A DNA stretch of 64,000 nucleotides, taken from IMG/VR virus record IMGVR_UViG_3300046714_000544, positions 1-64,000 of that record, one strand, 5' to 3'. Source of the DNA: a virus. A model generated the notes under the pieces. It did not search any database. It was not told the DNA's origin and saw only the letters and a list, made by a program, of their open reading frames with translations. Shown here in pieces: positions 50,517 to 57,872 of this stretch (position 1 is its first letter; each line of letters starts with the position of its first letter). The translations under genes and the position numbers were made by a program.

Positions 50517-50861
50517 CTATGTGGAAGGAGGCCGAGTGAACAGCTCAGTGACCTCAACCACTTCACGGCGCTGTCTCCCCCATTTGACCGCCTCCTGGTG
50601 CGTTTCGAAGAAGATGTCGATATGCCCCTTGACCTTCGACCCCGTGTCTTCACACTTGACAACGCCCCTTCCCCTGATCCAGAACACCTTGCCGAGCCAA
50701 CCGACCGGACACGCGGCCGTCCAGCTTGGCGCCGCGTACAATCCTGACGTCGTAAGGCCATTCAGGTGCGCCCATTTGCCGCAGCAGATAGCGCATGGGC
50801 AGTAGCCAGTAGTCCATAGGAGGAGGCTGAGGGTCAGCAGATGTTTCCACGCCTGCCTCAC
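50517..50861 (-). CDS. Secreted 3D-domain (double-psi beta-barrel) protein
   Basis: GTG at 50861, 114 residues. N-terminal signal-like helix (KHLLTLSLLLWTTGYC), then TSGLYAAPSWTAACP and CEDTGSKVKGHIDIFF, which match the 3D domain of MltA/YuiC-type cell-wall lytic enzymes, keeping two of the family's three Asp in this segment. Might cut or bind peptidoglycan. GTGA overlap with the upstream gene. Confidence 0.6.
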   Translation of the reverse strand: MRQAWKHLLTLSLLLWTTGYCPCAICCGKWAHLNGLTTSGLYAAPSWTAACPVGWLGKVFWIRGRGVVKCEDTGSKVKGHIDIFFETHQEAVKWGRQRREVVEVTELFTRPPST

Positions 50862-51190
50862 CAGCTATCCTCATCCGCCGCCTTCTTGTTCGCAGGGACA
50901 TTCTTCCACCAGATGATCGCGTGGGTGCAGTCCGGGGATTGCAGGGACGCTCGGCGGCGGCGGCGTCCGACCCGCTTAAACCCCAGCTTCTCCAACTTCG
51001 CGGCCAGCGCATCGTCCTGCGTGCGGTCAAGGGTGACTGCTTGGATGGTGGTGATATCGTCACGGATGTCGTACTTGGTGGTTGAAGAGGGACGGGCCTT
51101 GATTGCGGCCTTCAAGGACTCCAGGGTGTCGTTGGGGGAGCACCTCAGATCAGCCATGAAACACGCCCGCATCCCGTCAAGACTAGGCAT
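50858..51190 (-). CDS. 110-residue basic hypothetical protein
   Basis: Mixed alpha/beta (TLESLKAAIKARPSS), with VGRRRRRA near residue 76 and a Trp pair near 94. Overlaps both neighbours. No family recognised. Confidence 0.5.
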   Translation of the reverse strand: MPSLDGMRACFMADLRCSPNDTLESLKAAIKARPSSTTKYDIRDDITTIQAVTLDRTQDDALAAKLEKLGFKRVGRRRRRASLQSPDCTHAIIWWKNVPANKKAADEDSW

Positions 51191-51509
51191 GGCCCTTTCC
51201 CTTCTTGAACCAGAGGGACAACGTCCCCTTCTCCATCGTGCGGGGGAAGGTGGTGAGCTTCTTGAACCCTGCCTTCTTCACCAACGGGATCAACGAGCGT
51301 TCCTCGGGGGTGAGGATGATGATGCTGCTTTGTTTGGCGCTGGACGCGGCCAGCAACCGTGTGATGCTCTCTTTGAGGGTGTATTGACCACTATCCCTCC
51401 AACTCTCATCAACGATCACGTCAGTGGAAGCCTCTACCCCTATCTGCTGCAGGGCGCAGCACTCGATGGTACGCTCCACACTGATGTAAACACTTCTCAC
51501 CCTCTTCAC
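51183..51509 (-). CDS. 108-residue hypothetical protein
   Basis: GTG at 51509 overlaps the upstream TGA (GTGA). Contains SIIILTPEERSLIPLVKKAGFKKL, a Rossmann-like beta-alpha-beta segment similar to acetyltransferase ends. Adjacent to the GGCT gene. Function unknown. Confidence 0.5.
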   Translation of the reverse strand: MKRVRSVYISVERTIECCALQQIGVEASTDVIVDESWRDSGQYTLKESITRLLAASSAKQSSIIILTPEERSLIPLVKKAGFKKLTTFPRTMEKGTLSLWFKKGKGHA

Positions 51510-51865
51510 TTCTTCTCCTTCCAATCCCCGGAGGGGATTAACTCCTCATGCGCCAGATTGAGGGCGGCTTGTTGGAGGCGGTAAACCCAAGCGGTTGTTT
51601 CATCCTCTAGGGTGACAACCACCCGTTCATTGAGGCCCCTCGCCGTGCCCTCATAGGCATCCAGGTGGGGGAAATAGTCGCTCGCGACCTCCATCAACCA
51701 CCCCTTGACAACACCCTTTCCTGGGACGATTCCGGGGAACCACCCGAGGGAGAAGAGATCATGACCAGGAAGCAGCGCCGGGCGCACTTCCTTGAGGCCA
51801 AACCTCCCCGCCTGAGAGCTGGCCACATCGGGCCGGAGTGTGCCGAAGACGAATAGGCGTTCCAT
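51506..51865 (-). CDS. Gamma-glutamylcyclotransferase-like protein (GGCT/AIG2 fold)
   Basis: 119 residues from the ATG at 51865, 6 bases after GGAGG. LFVFGTLRPD is the family phosphate/substrate loop and HLDAYEGTAR carries the catalytic Glu. These enzymes cut gamma-glutamyl amides to 5-oxoproline. Members sit beside amidoligase and GAT-II genes in other genomes, so it likely trims or releases glutamyl products here. Confidence 0.7.
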   Translation of the reverse strand: MERLFVFGTLRPDVASSQAGRFGLKEVRPALLPGHDLFSLGWFPGIVPGKGVVKGWLMEVASDYFPHLDAYEGTARGLNERVVVTLEDETTAWVYRLQQAALNLAHEELIPSGDWKEKK

Positions 51866-52044
51866 CAGCATCCTCCCCGGCACTTGTGCGCCAGATGCCC
51901 ACCCGGGCACATGACCGGGAGGATGGTTGGGGTCTTGGTCGCAGGGGGTTCACAGCGCCCCCGCACCTGTCCCTGCCCTGGGCCATTGACGTCATGGCTG
52001 TACTTCCTCTGACGGCCGCAGTGGCAACGGACGTTCTTCTTCAC
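51865..52044 (-). CDS. 59-residue Cys-rich zinc protein
   Basis: GTG at 52044 overlaps the upstream TGA. CHC at residues 7-9, one Cys at 31, and CPGGHLAHKCRGGC at the end. Basic N-terminus. TGATG overlap with the GGCT gene. Confidence 0.6.
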   Translation of the reverse strand: MKKNVRCHCGRQRKYSHDVNGPGQGQVRGRCEPPATKTPTILPVMCPGGHLAHKCRGGC

Positions 52045-52220
52045 CTTGACTCCATATCCACACAGACATTTCCCTTGTCGTCCGTGTACACAGAAAGAAC
52101 CTCCAGGTCCGTCGTCGGCCCCGTGCAGAAAGTGATGGTTGGATTCTTCCTCAATTTCCGCATATCGTGATTGTCGGGGTGGAGCCAGCTTAGGAATTCT
52201 TTCAACTTCAACTTCTTCAT
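52041..52220 (-). CDS. 59-residue hypothetical protein
   Basis: ATG at 52220 with GGGAGAG upstream. N-terminal helix (MKKLKLKEFLSWL) then beta strands (TTDLEVLSVYTDDKGNV). First gene after a 340-bp intergenic region, so probably the first gene of a transcript. Confidence 0.55.
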   Translation of the reverse strand: MKKLKLKEFLSWLHPDNHDMRKLRKNPTITFCTGPTTDLEVLSVYTDDKGNVCVDMESR

Positions 52221-52560
52221 CTCACTCTCCCAGACCAGGCACCTGCGAGGGGTGTTGGTCTACTTTTTCGCCAAAACAGCTTGATCCACGGATGTCGTTG
52301 ACTGCTTAGGGTTTGCGGCTCTTGGATGGGGCGGATCAACCCCTCTTAAGATAAGAAGGTGCTGAGCTGCGCTCTAGGGAGCGCGCTAGCACTCAGAACC
52401 GCGCTTTTTTACTGAATGATTACAACTACGCGGCTGAATAGCTTTGGTCGACACAGGCTACAGAACTCGACATGGGAAAACCCATCCGCAGCTAGCCACC
52501 CTTGTTTCCACTGATGGCCTAGGATGTCGTGGGCAATCCTGTTGAGCCGTTCGAGGGGGC
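52221..52560. other. Structured intergenic region
   Basis: No convincing gene in 340 bases. TTGATCC (52281-52287) and GGATCAA (52333-52339) form a perfect 7-bp inverted repeat. Near 52361-52397 the sequence folds as nested stems GTGCT/AGCAC and GCGCTC/GAGCGC. On the plus strand a competing stem ends in CGCGC and T6 (near 52410-52421), which could act as a terminator. Possible leader or small RNA; no tRNA found. Confidence 0.45.
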
Positions 52561-52806
52561 TTAACACGGGCGCGGGCCTGGAAGTAATGTGTCAGCCAGG
52601 GCTCTACTAGCAGTAGAAATCTGCCCAGCTTCCAACTCTGTTTCTCTCCCAGGACCAATCACCCAACCGCCGGGAACCTGAGAGGCGACCTTCTTATACG
52701 CCTCCACCTCATCCTCTCCGGAAGCCGTTGCCCACCCCTTTTGCCCTGTCTGTCCCCAACCAAAGTCGCCGCTTTTGCAATCGAGACGGAAGATGTAGGT
52801 GTTCAT
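52561..52806 (-). CDS. 81-residue hypothetical protein
   Basis: Small alpha/beta protein (MNTYIFRLDCKSGDFG; then EDEVEAYKKVASQ), Pro-rich end. AAAGGAGA before the ATG. No family recognised. Confidence 0.55.
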   Translation of the reverse strand: MNTYIFRLDCKSGDFGWGQTGQKGWATASGEDEVEAYKKVASQVPGGWVIGPGRETELEAGQISTASRALADTLLPGPRPC

Positions 52807-52817
52807 TTGCTCTCCTT

Positions 52818-53003
52818 TTAGGCCGCCCCCACCTCAGGCAACCGTTCATCAGTCCGCTGCCCGAAACCCGGGAGGAACAACTTATCCACCGCCTTCCGAC
52901 AGAAGGGGCAGTCGATGGTCCTTTGCTGGAGGAGGGAACCGCAGGAGGGGCAGTCCTTGAAACCGCGGCGATGGAGGGAACCAACCGTCGTCTCTCTAAG
53001 CAT
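52818..53003 (-). CDS. 61-residue two-knuckle zinc ribbon
   Basis: CPSCGSLL and CPFCRKAVDKLFL, separated by 10 residues: a complete zinc ribbon. ATG overlaps the upstream stop region by 8 bases. Confidence 0.65.
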   Translation of the reverse strand: MLRETTVGSLHRRGFKDCPSCGSLLQQRTIDCPFCRKAVDKLFLPGFGQRTDERLPEVGAA

Positions 53004-53157
53004 ACTCCAAACCTCCTCGGAGAAACCATGCCTCGAAGATTAGGCTGAGGTGGCCGAGATCCAACGCTCGGCGGCCAGGCCCTAGGTTCCGCCATCCCCA
53101 AAGCGGCTCGTGATAGCGGACAAAGGTGAGGGTGAAGAGGTCTGTGCGCTCAGTCAT
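52996..53157 (-). CDS. 53-residue hypothetical protein
   Basis: ATG at 53157. Aromatic-rich (FTLTFVRYHEPLWGWRN), no Cys pair. Overlaps both neighbours by 8 bases. Function unknown. Confidence 0.5.
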   Translation of the reverse strand: MTERTDLFTLTFVRYHEPLWGWRNLGPGRRALDLGHLSLIFEAWFLRGGLEYA

Positions 53158-53782
53158 CGTCGTCATCCTCATCATCCTCCTCCCACTCCTCCGGGTTGAT
53201 CAACTTGTCGATCCCACAGATGGTGTCCTCAGCCTCCAAGGCGCGCTTCTTGAAGTAGGTGTGGAGCTTCTTCTCATTCTTGAGTTCATCTTCCAACCGG
53301 CCAGAGGTAGTAGTTCGGTAAAACCGATTCTGCTTCTGCAACTCTTCCATATCCGCTAGATAGAGGACAGTTCTGGCCTCGACATGCTCCAGATCGGCCT
53401 TCAACCGCGCGACCTCTTTCTCCGCCTTCTCCAGCTTGAGGCCTTGGGCGGCGACGAAGTCGGTGTGCCCCTGGCAGTTCTTGACGGCATCCTTCTTGAA
53501 CTGTTCGAACTCGGCCTCCAGCTGCTTGCACCGGGAGCGGAAGCGTTCCCTCTCAGCAACGATGGCGACCTTCGCATCCACCACTTGACAGAGGGCGGTC
53601 CTCATGCTCTCCACCTGAGCCCGCTCGACCGCCAACAGCTCCTTCCACTCATGCTCCGAGGTGATCTTGTATTGGGCAAAGGCCAGGTCATGCTTGAGGA
53701 ACATGTCTCGCCAAGTAGGAGCATTTCCATCCAGGAGCAGTGCCCGCTTCCTAGCCCTCTCGAAGGCGAAAGAGGCGCTCAT
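53150..53782 (-). CDS. Coiled-coil protein with acidic C-terminus
   Basis: ATG at 53782 (the frame to 53890 reads unlikely sequence). 210 residues, almost all helical with heptads from about 40 to 190, then a run of Asp/Glu (EEWEEDDEDDDDD). Structural or scaffold-like; could bind a basic partner. Function unknown. Confidence 0.6.
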   Translation of the reverse strand: MSASFAFERARKRALLLDGNAPTWRDMFLKHDLAFAQYKITSEHEWKELLAVERAQVESMRTALCQVVDAKVAIVAERERFRSRCKQLEAEFEQFKKDAVKNCQGHTDFVAAQGLKLEKAEKEVARLKADLEHVEARTVLYLADMEELQKQNRFYRTTTSGRLEDELKNEKKLHTYFKKRALEAEDTICGIDKLINPEEWEEDDEDDDDD

Positions 53783-53985
53783 GGCACAACCTCGCCACCT
53801 GAGAGGACAAATTCTACCACCGCCTTCACATCTACCCCCGCAGCGAATTGGAGGGGCTCGGCGCTCAAAGCCGCGGCGATCGGGTTCCACCCACTTGTCC
53901 TGCCTCCACCAAAGCAGGGGAAATGTTGACCTACCTCGGCGACAATGAAGTCAAGGGCTCCTTTGTCAAGTCCTTTGATGGTCAT
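53779..53985 (-). CDS. 68-residue hypothetical protein
   Basis: Mixed alpha/beta (GALDFIVAEVGQHFP; VDVKAVVEFVLSG). ATGA overlap with the membrane-protein gene. No family recognised. Confidence 0.5.
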   Translation of the reverse strand: MTIKGLDKGALDFIVAEVGQHFPCFGGGRTSGWNPIAAALSAEPLQFAAGVDVKAVVEFVLSGGEVVP

Positions 53986-54245
53986 GACGTCGCCCCGTAG
54001 CCCTCAGCCTTGGCGCGACGTGCCTTCGCTGCCTCCAACCTCTTACCCTCCAACCTTCCAACTCCGACGGCGAGGGAGAAGGGTATTAGGGCGATGATTG
54101 AAAGAGGCCAGAATATGATGCCCACGACTAGGAAGGGATCAGGGCCAGAGTAATCCTTAAACCCCCACCAGTCGTGCGCCCAACTGAGACCGAAGCTGAG
54201 GGAAAGGACTAGGATGTAGGTTAGGGTGATTGTTAGGGTCAGCAA
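53982..54245 (-). CDS. Two-pass membrane protein
   Basis: TTG at 54245, about 8 bases after GGAGGAAG. 87 residues with two hydrophobic segments (residues 2-22 and 38-62) and a basic C-terminus (RLEAAKARRAKAEG). Function unknown; holin-like topology is possible. Confidence 0.5.
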   Translation of the reverse strand: MLTLTITLTYILVLSLSFGLSWAHDWWGFKDYSGPDPFLVVGIIFWPLSIIALIPFSLAVGVGRLEGKRLEAAKARRAKAEGYGATS

Positions 54246-54392
54246 TTAATCTTCCTCCTCCTCAAACGGATCAGGGTCGACGGTGTACAGGTCATCCACG
54301 TCGTCAACCAGGAGGAGATCATCATCCCCATCGTCATTCCCCTCGTAGAAGTCCTCGCACATCGAACAATCACAGTTGAGACACGGCATCAT
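54246..54392 (-). CDS. 48-residue acidic Cys-motif protein
   Basis: ATGATG at 54392. CLNCDCSMC at residues 4-12 gives four Cys in nine residues, then a strongly acidic tail (DDGDDD, EEEED). Could bind a metal or a basic partner. Confidence 0.55.
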   Translation of the reverse strand: MMPCLNCDCSMCEDFYEGNDDGDDDLLLVDDVDDLYTVDPDPFEEEED

Positions 54393-54553
54393 TCACCCCC
54401 CTCTTCGGAAAGTAACTCCAGGCCCCAAAGCAGCGCCGCCACTGCAACCCCAATCCCCAGGACCGTGACCCAAAGGACATCCGCCCCCATCCCGAAGAAG
54501 ATGAGGAGAACGGCGATGTAGGCCAGGCCATCGGCCTTCTTTGTCGATTTCAT
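54389..54553 (-). CDS. 54-residue membrane protein
   Basis: ATG at 54553 with a basic start (MKSTKKADG), then two close hydrophobic helices (residues 10-44). Acidic end. Overlaps both neighbours by 4 bases. Confidence 0.5.
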   Translation of the reverse strand: MKSTKKADGLAYIAVLLIFFGMGADVLWVTVLGIGVAVAALLWGLELLSEEGGE

Positions 54554-54759
54554 ATCAACTCCCACACAGACAACTTCGCGTCGATCTCGCGGATATCGGA
54601 GGCGGCGTCCTGAACACCGTGCCAGTCGCCCACGGACAGCTTGGACTTGAGGTACTCGACCAAGATGTGCTTCTCCGCGAGTAACTCTGCCGACTTATCA
54701 GACTTCCGCACCTTGTGGCGGTGCTGGAGGTCTAGTTGTTTGTAGTCTTCTTCATCCAT
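54550..54759 (-). CDS. 69-residue helical protein
   Basis: ATG at 54759 overlaps the upstream TGA as TGATG. Charged helix with Lys/Leu repeats (LLAEKHILVEYLKSKL). Function unknown. Confidence 0.5.
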   Translation of the reverse strand: MDEEDYKQLDLQHRHKVRKSDKSAELLAEKHILVEYLKSKLSVGDWHGVQDAASDIREIDAKLSVWELI

Positions 54760-55202
54760 CAGACTGGCAGTCTCCAAAGCGTCGTCCCGGGGAGCTGCTT
54801 CCACCCCACCTTCTCCAGGATGTGGTGCTGCTTGACGTTCGAGGGGGCGACGCGACAGATGACCTCAGGAGTGTATTCCTTCGGATACTCATCCAGACGT
54901 CGGTATTCCTGAAACCCTTGCGCCCTGAGGTCAGCCAGGCACTTTCCTACCCCCTTGTCGATACAGTCCCAGTTAACATAGGCACCGGAGACCACGAAAA
55001 GGGCCGCAGTGTAGCCAATCTCCCAACCAGCGAACGAGAGGCCGTGTTTGTATTTGGGAGAGCGGACCTGGAACTGCCAAACCTGCTGCTGCTCGTACTT
55101 ATGAACGATGTCGAGTTCGGCGTCCTTCAGAAGATCCGGGCACCGTTCCTTCTTCCGCCTCTCCCACAGCCCAAGGATTACGTTACCGATGTCGAGACTC
55201 AT
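54759..55202 (-). CDS. GNAT-like protein (tentative)
   Basis: 147 residues from ATG at 55202 (longer frame to 55358 is noise). The end NVKQHHILEKVGWKQL with the following strand resembles the Asn-Gly-Phe segment of acetyltransferases; the central part has AALFVVSGAY. No clear acetyl-CoA loop is seen, so the call is weak. Confidence 0.4.
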   Translation of the reverse strand: MSLDIGNVILGLWERRKKERCPDLLKDAELDIVHKYEQQQVWQFQVRSPKYKHGLSFAGWEIGYTAALFVVSGAYVNWDCIDKGVGKCLADLRAQGFQEYRRLDEYPKEYTPEVICRVAPSNVKQHHILEKVGWKQLPGTTLWRLPV

Positions 55203-55453
55203 GACTTCTCCCCCCTGGTCAACAACACCGACGTTGACGACAACAACCGCCGGCCCCTCGCGCGGACTGCTTCCACATGACGGTCCATCGCGGTCTTGGA
55301 AGAGGGGAAGATCAGCAGTTTCCCCCTCTTCACCGCATCCTCCTTCGCAGGAGGGCAATCGGGCACATGCATCCCCACGCTGATCTCCTCCAGGGTGCGG
55401 AGAGGGAGTCGGCAGGCGGCGGCTAGGCAGTATTCCATTTCCTCCATCTCCAT
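55199..55453 (-). CDS. 84-residue hypothetical protein
   Basis: ATG at 55453 after AAGGG. Starts MEMEEMEYCLAAACRLPL; basic C-terminal half (KTAMDRHVEAVRARGRR). Overlaps the gene at 55423-55584 by 31 bases. Function unknown. Confidence 0.5.
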   Translation of the reverse strand: MEMEEMEYCLAAACRLPLRTLEEISVGMHVPDCPPAKEDAVKRGKLLIFPSSKTAMDRHVEAVRARGRRLLSSTSVLLTRGEKS

Positions 55454-55584
55454 CCCTTGAACTCGATGTTCATGAAGGGAAGATGAATGCGCAGTCCCCC
55501 CAGATAAGCCAGCCCGATTGTGCAGTCGCCCAGGTCGATGGTGAAGTTGACCCGCCGGCCGATCCAGCACCAGTAAGGTAGCAT
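55423..55584 (-). CDS. 53-residue aromatic-rich protein
   Basis: ATG at 55584 with GGAGGAGA upstream. Reads YWCWIGRRVNFTIDLGD, then beta strands and a Trp/Arg-rich end. It is read in a different frame from the zinc segment that precedes it at 55585-55705. Confidence 0.55.
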   Translation of the reverse strand: MLPYWCWIGRRVNFTIDLGDCTIGLAYLGGLRIHLPFMNIEFKGWRWRKWNTA

Positions 55585-55705
55585 GATCTTCTCCTCCCCA
55601 CCTCTTATGGGTGTAGCAAAAGTCCGGCATCTCCCAAGGTGTGAAGTCTCCGTAGATGCACTTACACCTTGGGTTGGGCTGTTTACCGCAGCACCAGCAG
55701 ACTAT
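55585..55705 (-). CDS. Zinc-binding segment with ATA start, no clean stop
   Basis: The frame reads VCWCCGKQPNPRCKCIYG, then FCYTHKR: four to six Cys in a short span. ATA at 55705 overlaps the upstream TAG (ATAG). No stop occurs before the frame runs into shadow sequence under the next gene, so it could be a partial gene, a +1 fusion to the next gene or a sequence error. Low certainty. Confidence 0.3.
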
Positions 55706-56085
55706 GGAAGCAACTTCACAAGAGGAATCCCATTCGCGCCCGATGGGATGTAGATCTGGGTGTGATTCGGGCTCCCCGCCATCTTCTCCTGCGCGATGAT
55801 CGCCTCGTGCTGGAGGTACTGATCCGTCAGGGTTGCGTTGATGATGTGCTGGGCGGCACTGATTCCCTCCGCCTCCTGCACCCTGATGGCGGCCTTCTGC
55901 TTCTCCACCTGGATCAGCTGCTCGGATTGCTTGATCTTGATCTCGTTGATCAGGACCTGATTGTTGGCGTTCTCCCGATCCTGGTAGCGGCTGTAGGAGG
56001 GGATGCCGAATGCAAGGCCACCGACGAGGACAATGATGGCCAGGACGATGAGAGTGATTGCCGGAGCGGCGCTCTCGTCCCTCAT
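55702..56085 (-). CDS. SPFH/band-7-like membrane protein
   Basis: 127 residues: a transmembrane helix (residues 8-28), a long coiled coil (about 35-75), then NATLTDQYLQHEAI and HTQIYIPSGANGIPLV, the end pattern of small phage band-7-like proteins. Probably a multimeric membrane-associated protein. Function in the phage unknown. Confidence 0.6.
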   Translation of the reverse strand: MRDESAAPAITLIVLAIIVLVGGLAFGIPSYSRYQDRENANNQVLINEIKIKQSEQLIQVEKQKAAIRVQEAEGISAAQHIINATLTDQYLQHEAIIAQEKMAGSPNHTQIYIPSGANGIPLVKLLP

Positions 56086-56579
56086 GCCGCGAGCGCTTCT
56101 TTCACCAGGACCTCATACTTCGCATCCTCGGGATCGGATGGGTCGAAGGCCGAGGGCATATTCACCGTCTGGCCTGCACGAGCAAAACGGCGGAAGCCCT
56201 TCGTCTCCGGGAAGGGGTACTTCTCCAGGAACTTGACCGCCTGGTCCCACACCCGATCATTCGCCGTATCGATCATGATGCTCCGGAGTTCCTTGAGGTA
56301 GAAGATTGGGGAGCCGGCCACGTCCGGGCAGCAGTAGCCCACGACCTTCCCGCTCGCCTTCATCTCCGCGAGCAGCTTGAGGGGGTCGACGTTGAGGACG
56401 CCGGCGAGGCCGTGCAGGGTCCAACGACGAGGCCGGCCTTTCTTGCCCGGCAACCCTCCACCGCTCGCGTAGGCGGCGGGGTTGAAGCAGCGCATCAGCT
56501 TCTCCCAACCGGGGATGGAGGACTTCTTCGACTTGGTGATGGTTCCGGCGACCGGCTTCTTCTTCTTCAACAGCGACAT
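56082..56579 (-). CDS. 165-residue basic protein
   Basis: Basic N-terminus (LLKKKKPVAGTITKSKKSS) and GGGLPGKKGRPRRWTL near residue 45, which reads like an AT-hook or nucleic-acid-binding segment. Then helices and one CC pair. Could bind DNA; this is inferred from charge only. Confidence 0.55.
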   Translation of the reverse strand: MSLLKKKKPVAGTITKSKKSSIPGWEKLMRCFNPAAYASGGGLPGKKGRPRRWTLHGLAGVLNVDPLKLLAEMKASGKVVGYCCPDVAGSPIFYLKELRSIMIDTANDRVWDQAVKFLEKYPFPETKGFRRFARAGQTVNMPSAFDPSDPEDAKYEVLVKEALAA

Positions 56580-56800
56580 TACTTGATCTCCCGATAGGTG
56601 GGCACGAGTGGAGGCAACTCGGGGCGTTGTGCCGAAACAACCCCGACGAGGGCGTAGATATAGATGGGTGTGGGATCTGTGTACACAGTGTTCTTGAGCT
56701 GTCTGCTGAGGGTATCCTTAGCAAGATTAACTGTTGTCGGTACATCCACGGCATGGCCGACAACCTGGCCATATTGGATCGCCACCCCGGTGTTGGTCAC
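56579..56800 (-). CDS. 73-residue hypothetical protein
   Basis: GTG at 56800 overlaps the upstream TGA (GTGA) and follows GGAGG by about 10 bases. Beta-rich with a Tyr-Val start (MTNTGVAIQYGQVVG). The frame to 56998 is noise. Function unknown. Confidence 0.5.
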   Translation of the reverse strand: MTNTGVAIQYGQVVGHAVDVPTTVNLAKDTLSRQLKNTVYTDPTPIYIYALVGVVSAQRPELPPLVPTYREIK

Positions 56801-57114
56801 AGCGTCACCACCTCCACCCGGAAGCGGCTCTCGTGCTGCTGTTTGTGTTGGAGCACAAACTCCGAAACTGTGCTGCATGCCGTGGTAGGTGATTTTACCG
56901 TCTCCCCTGAGTTCGGGGTGTTTCCCACAGGCGCAACCCTGCAATACCGATGACACCCGATCTCCACCTTTCTCTCCCCCTCGCTCAACGATTGCCAACG
57001 ATCGGCGTCGGGGAGTTCACCCCTAAACCGCACCTGGTCATGCTCCCACTTCTTACACAGCGAACAGTAGGCGAAGTGGGACAACCCGCCGACGAGGTGA
57101 TGGAAAAGGGTCAC
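56797..57114 (-). CDS. 105-residue Cys-motif protein
   Basis: GTG at 57114, 5 bases after AAGGG. CSLC near residue 18 and CHRYC near 53 give a likely zinc site. It follows a terminator, so it is probably the first gene of its transcript. Confidence 0.5.
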   Translation of the reverse strand: MTLFHHLVGGLSHFAYCSLCKKWEHDQVRFRGELPDADRWQSLSEGERKVEIGCHRYCRVAPVGNTPNSGETVKSPTTACSTVSEFVLQHKQQHESRFRVEVVTL

Positions 57115-57333
57115 GATCGCCCTTCTCGGTGCTTTCTGATGTGACTGACTCAATTGGACTTCCCCTCTGGGGGAGTAGAAAGGGGCAGAAGGGTTGCTCT
57201 CCCTCTGCCCCATGAAATACAGTCCGATATGGGGTCCATCAGGGAAACTAAGGCCGCATCCTCTGAAATCCTACTGATCGAAACGACTGTTTCCAGGGAG
57301 CGCCCCTGGTGGCGTTGCGGCAAAGCCGCGGGT
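57115..57333. other. Intergenic region with terminator and hairpins
   Basis: No convincing gene in 219 bases. It contains the terminator at 57177-57212, a CCAGGG/CCCTGG stem with loop AGCGC near 57293-57309, and GCGGC/GCCGC with loop AAA near 57315-57327. I did not find a clear promoter motif. Confidence 0.4.
57177..57212 (-). terminator. Intrinsic terminator
   Basis: On the minus strand GGGGCAGAGGG, loop AGAGCAA, CCCTTCTGCCCC (one bulge), then TTTCT. It separates the genes at 57.3-60.9 kb from those at 56.6-57.1 kb. Confidence 0.65.
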
Positions 57334-57744
57334 TTACTTAAGCTGCTTGATCCACTCGCTGTAGGAGTCGGCCACCTTCTCCCAGTCCTGGCACGCCTCG
57401 GGCCAGCTGCCGGTGCCCTTCGGTTGGAGGGTGAAGTACCCTCCTGGACCACCGAAGTTCAGCCAAGCCCTCTGAAAGATGTCCACTGCATGCAGGGCAA
57501 GGGAGCAGACACCGGTCGGCTTGTGCCGCCAGACCTCGCCGTACTTGGGCAGGTCGGTGATCTTCTCGACCACAAAGCAGGGGTAGGGAGCGTCCCAGCC
57601 GTACTCAACAACCTTCACCTCAGTTGGTTCGGCGATTTTCGGGTACTCCCAGCGTAGTGTGTTCTCCCCTCGTTTTGGGTACCGGTAGGCGACCAACCTC
57701 CATCCCTCCGGCACCTCGATCTCGACGGTCAGGGATTGCTTCAC
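57334..57744 (-). CDS. 136-residue hypothetical protein
   Basis: Beta-rich N-terminal half (LTVEIEVPEGWRLVAYRYP), helical C-terminus. GTG at 57744 overlaps the upstream TGA. Last gene before the terminator, with two short hairpins after its stop. No family recognised. Confidence 0.5.
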   Translation of the reverse strand: MKQSLTVEIEVPEGWRLVAYRYPKRGENTLRWEYPKIAEPTEVKVVEYGWDAPYPCFVVEKITDLPKYGEVWRHKPTGVCSLALHAVDIFQRAWLNFGGPGGYFTLQPKGTGSWPEACQDWEKVADSYSEWIKQLK

Positions 57745-57872
57745 TTCTTCATCTCCAATTTTGCGAGGATGCCGAACAGAAGGCCCCAGGCGACAAAATC
57801 GCGCGGGGCCTTGGGATCGAGTGAGGCGATGAGGCAGAGGATGCTAATGACGTAGTAGGCGATCCCCATCAT
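57741..57872 (-). CDS. 43-residue membrane protein
   Basis: ATGATG at 57872. Hydrophobic segments at residues 3-16 and 27-37 around a short charged loop (DPKAPRD). Overlaps the next gene by 4 bases. Confidence 0.45.
   Translation of the reverse strand: MMGIAYYVISILCLIASLDPKAPRDFVAWGLLFGILAKLEMKK

Noticed and set aside
53384-53929. Plus-strand frame of 181 codons opposite the coiled-coil gene
   Set aside because: Leu/Arg-rich shadow; the minus-strand coiled coil with acidic tail is clearly coding.
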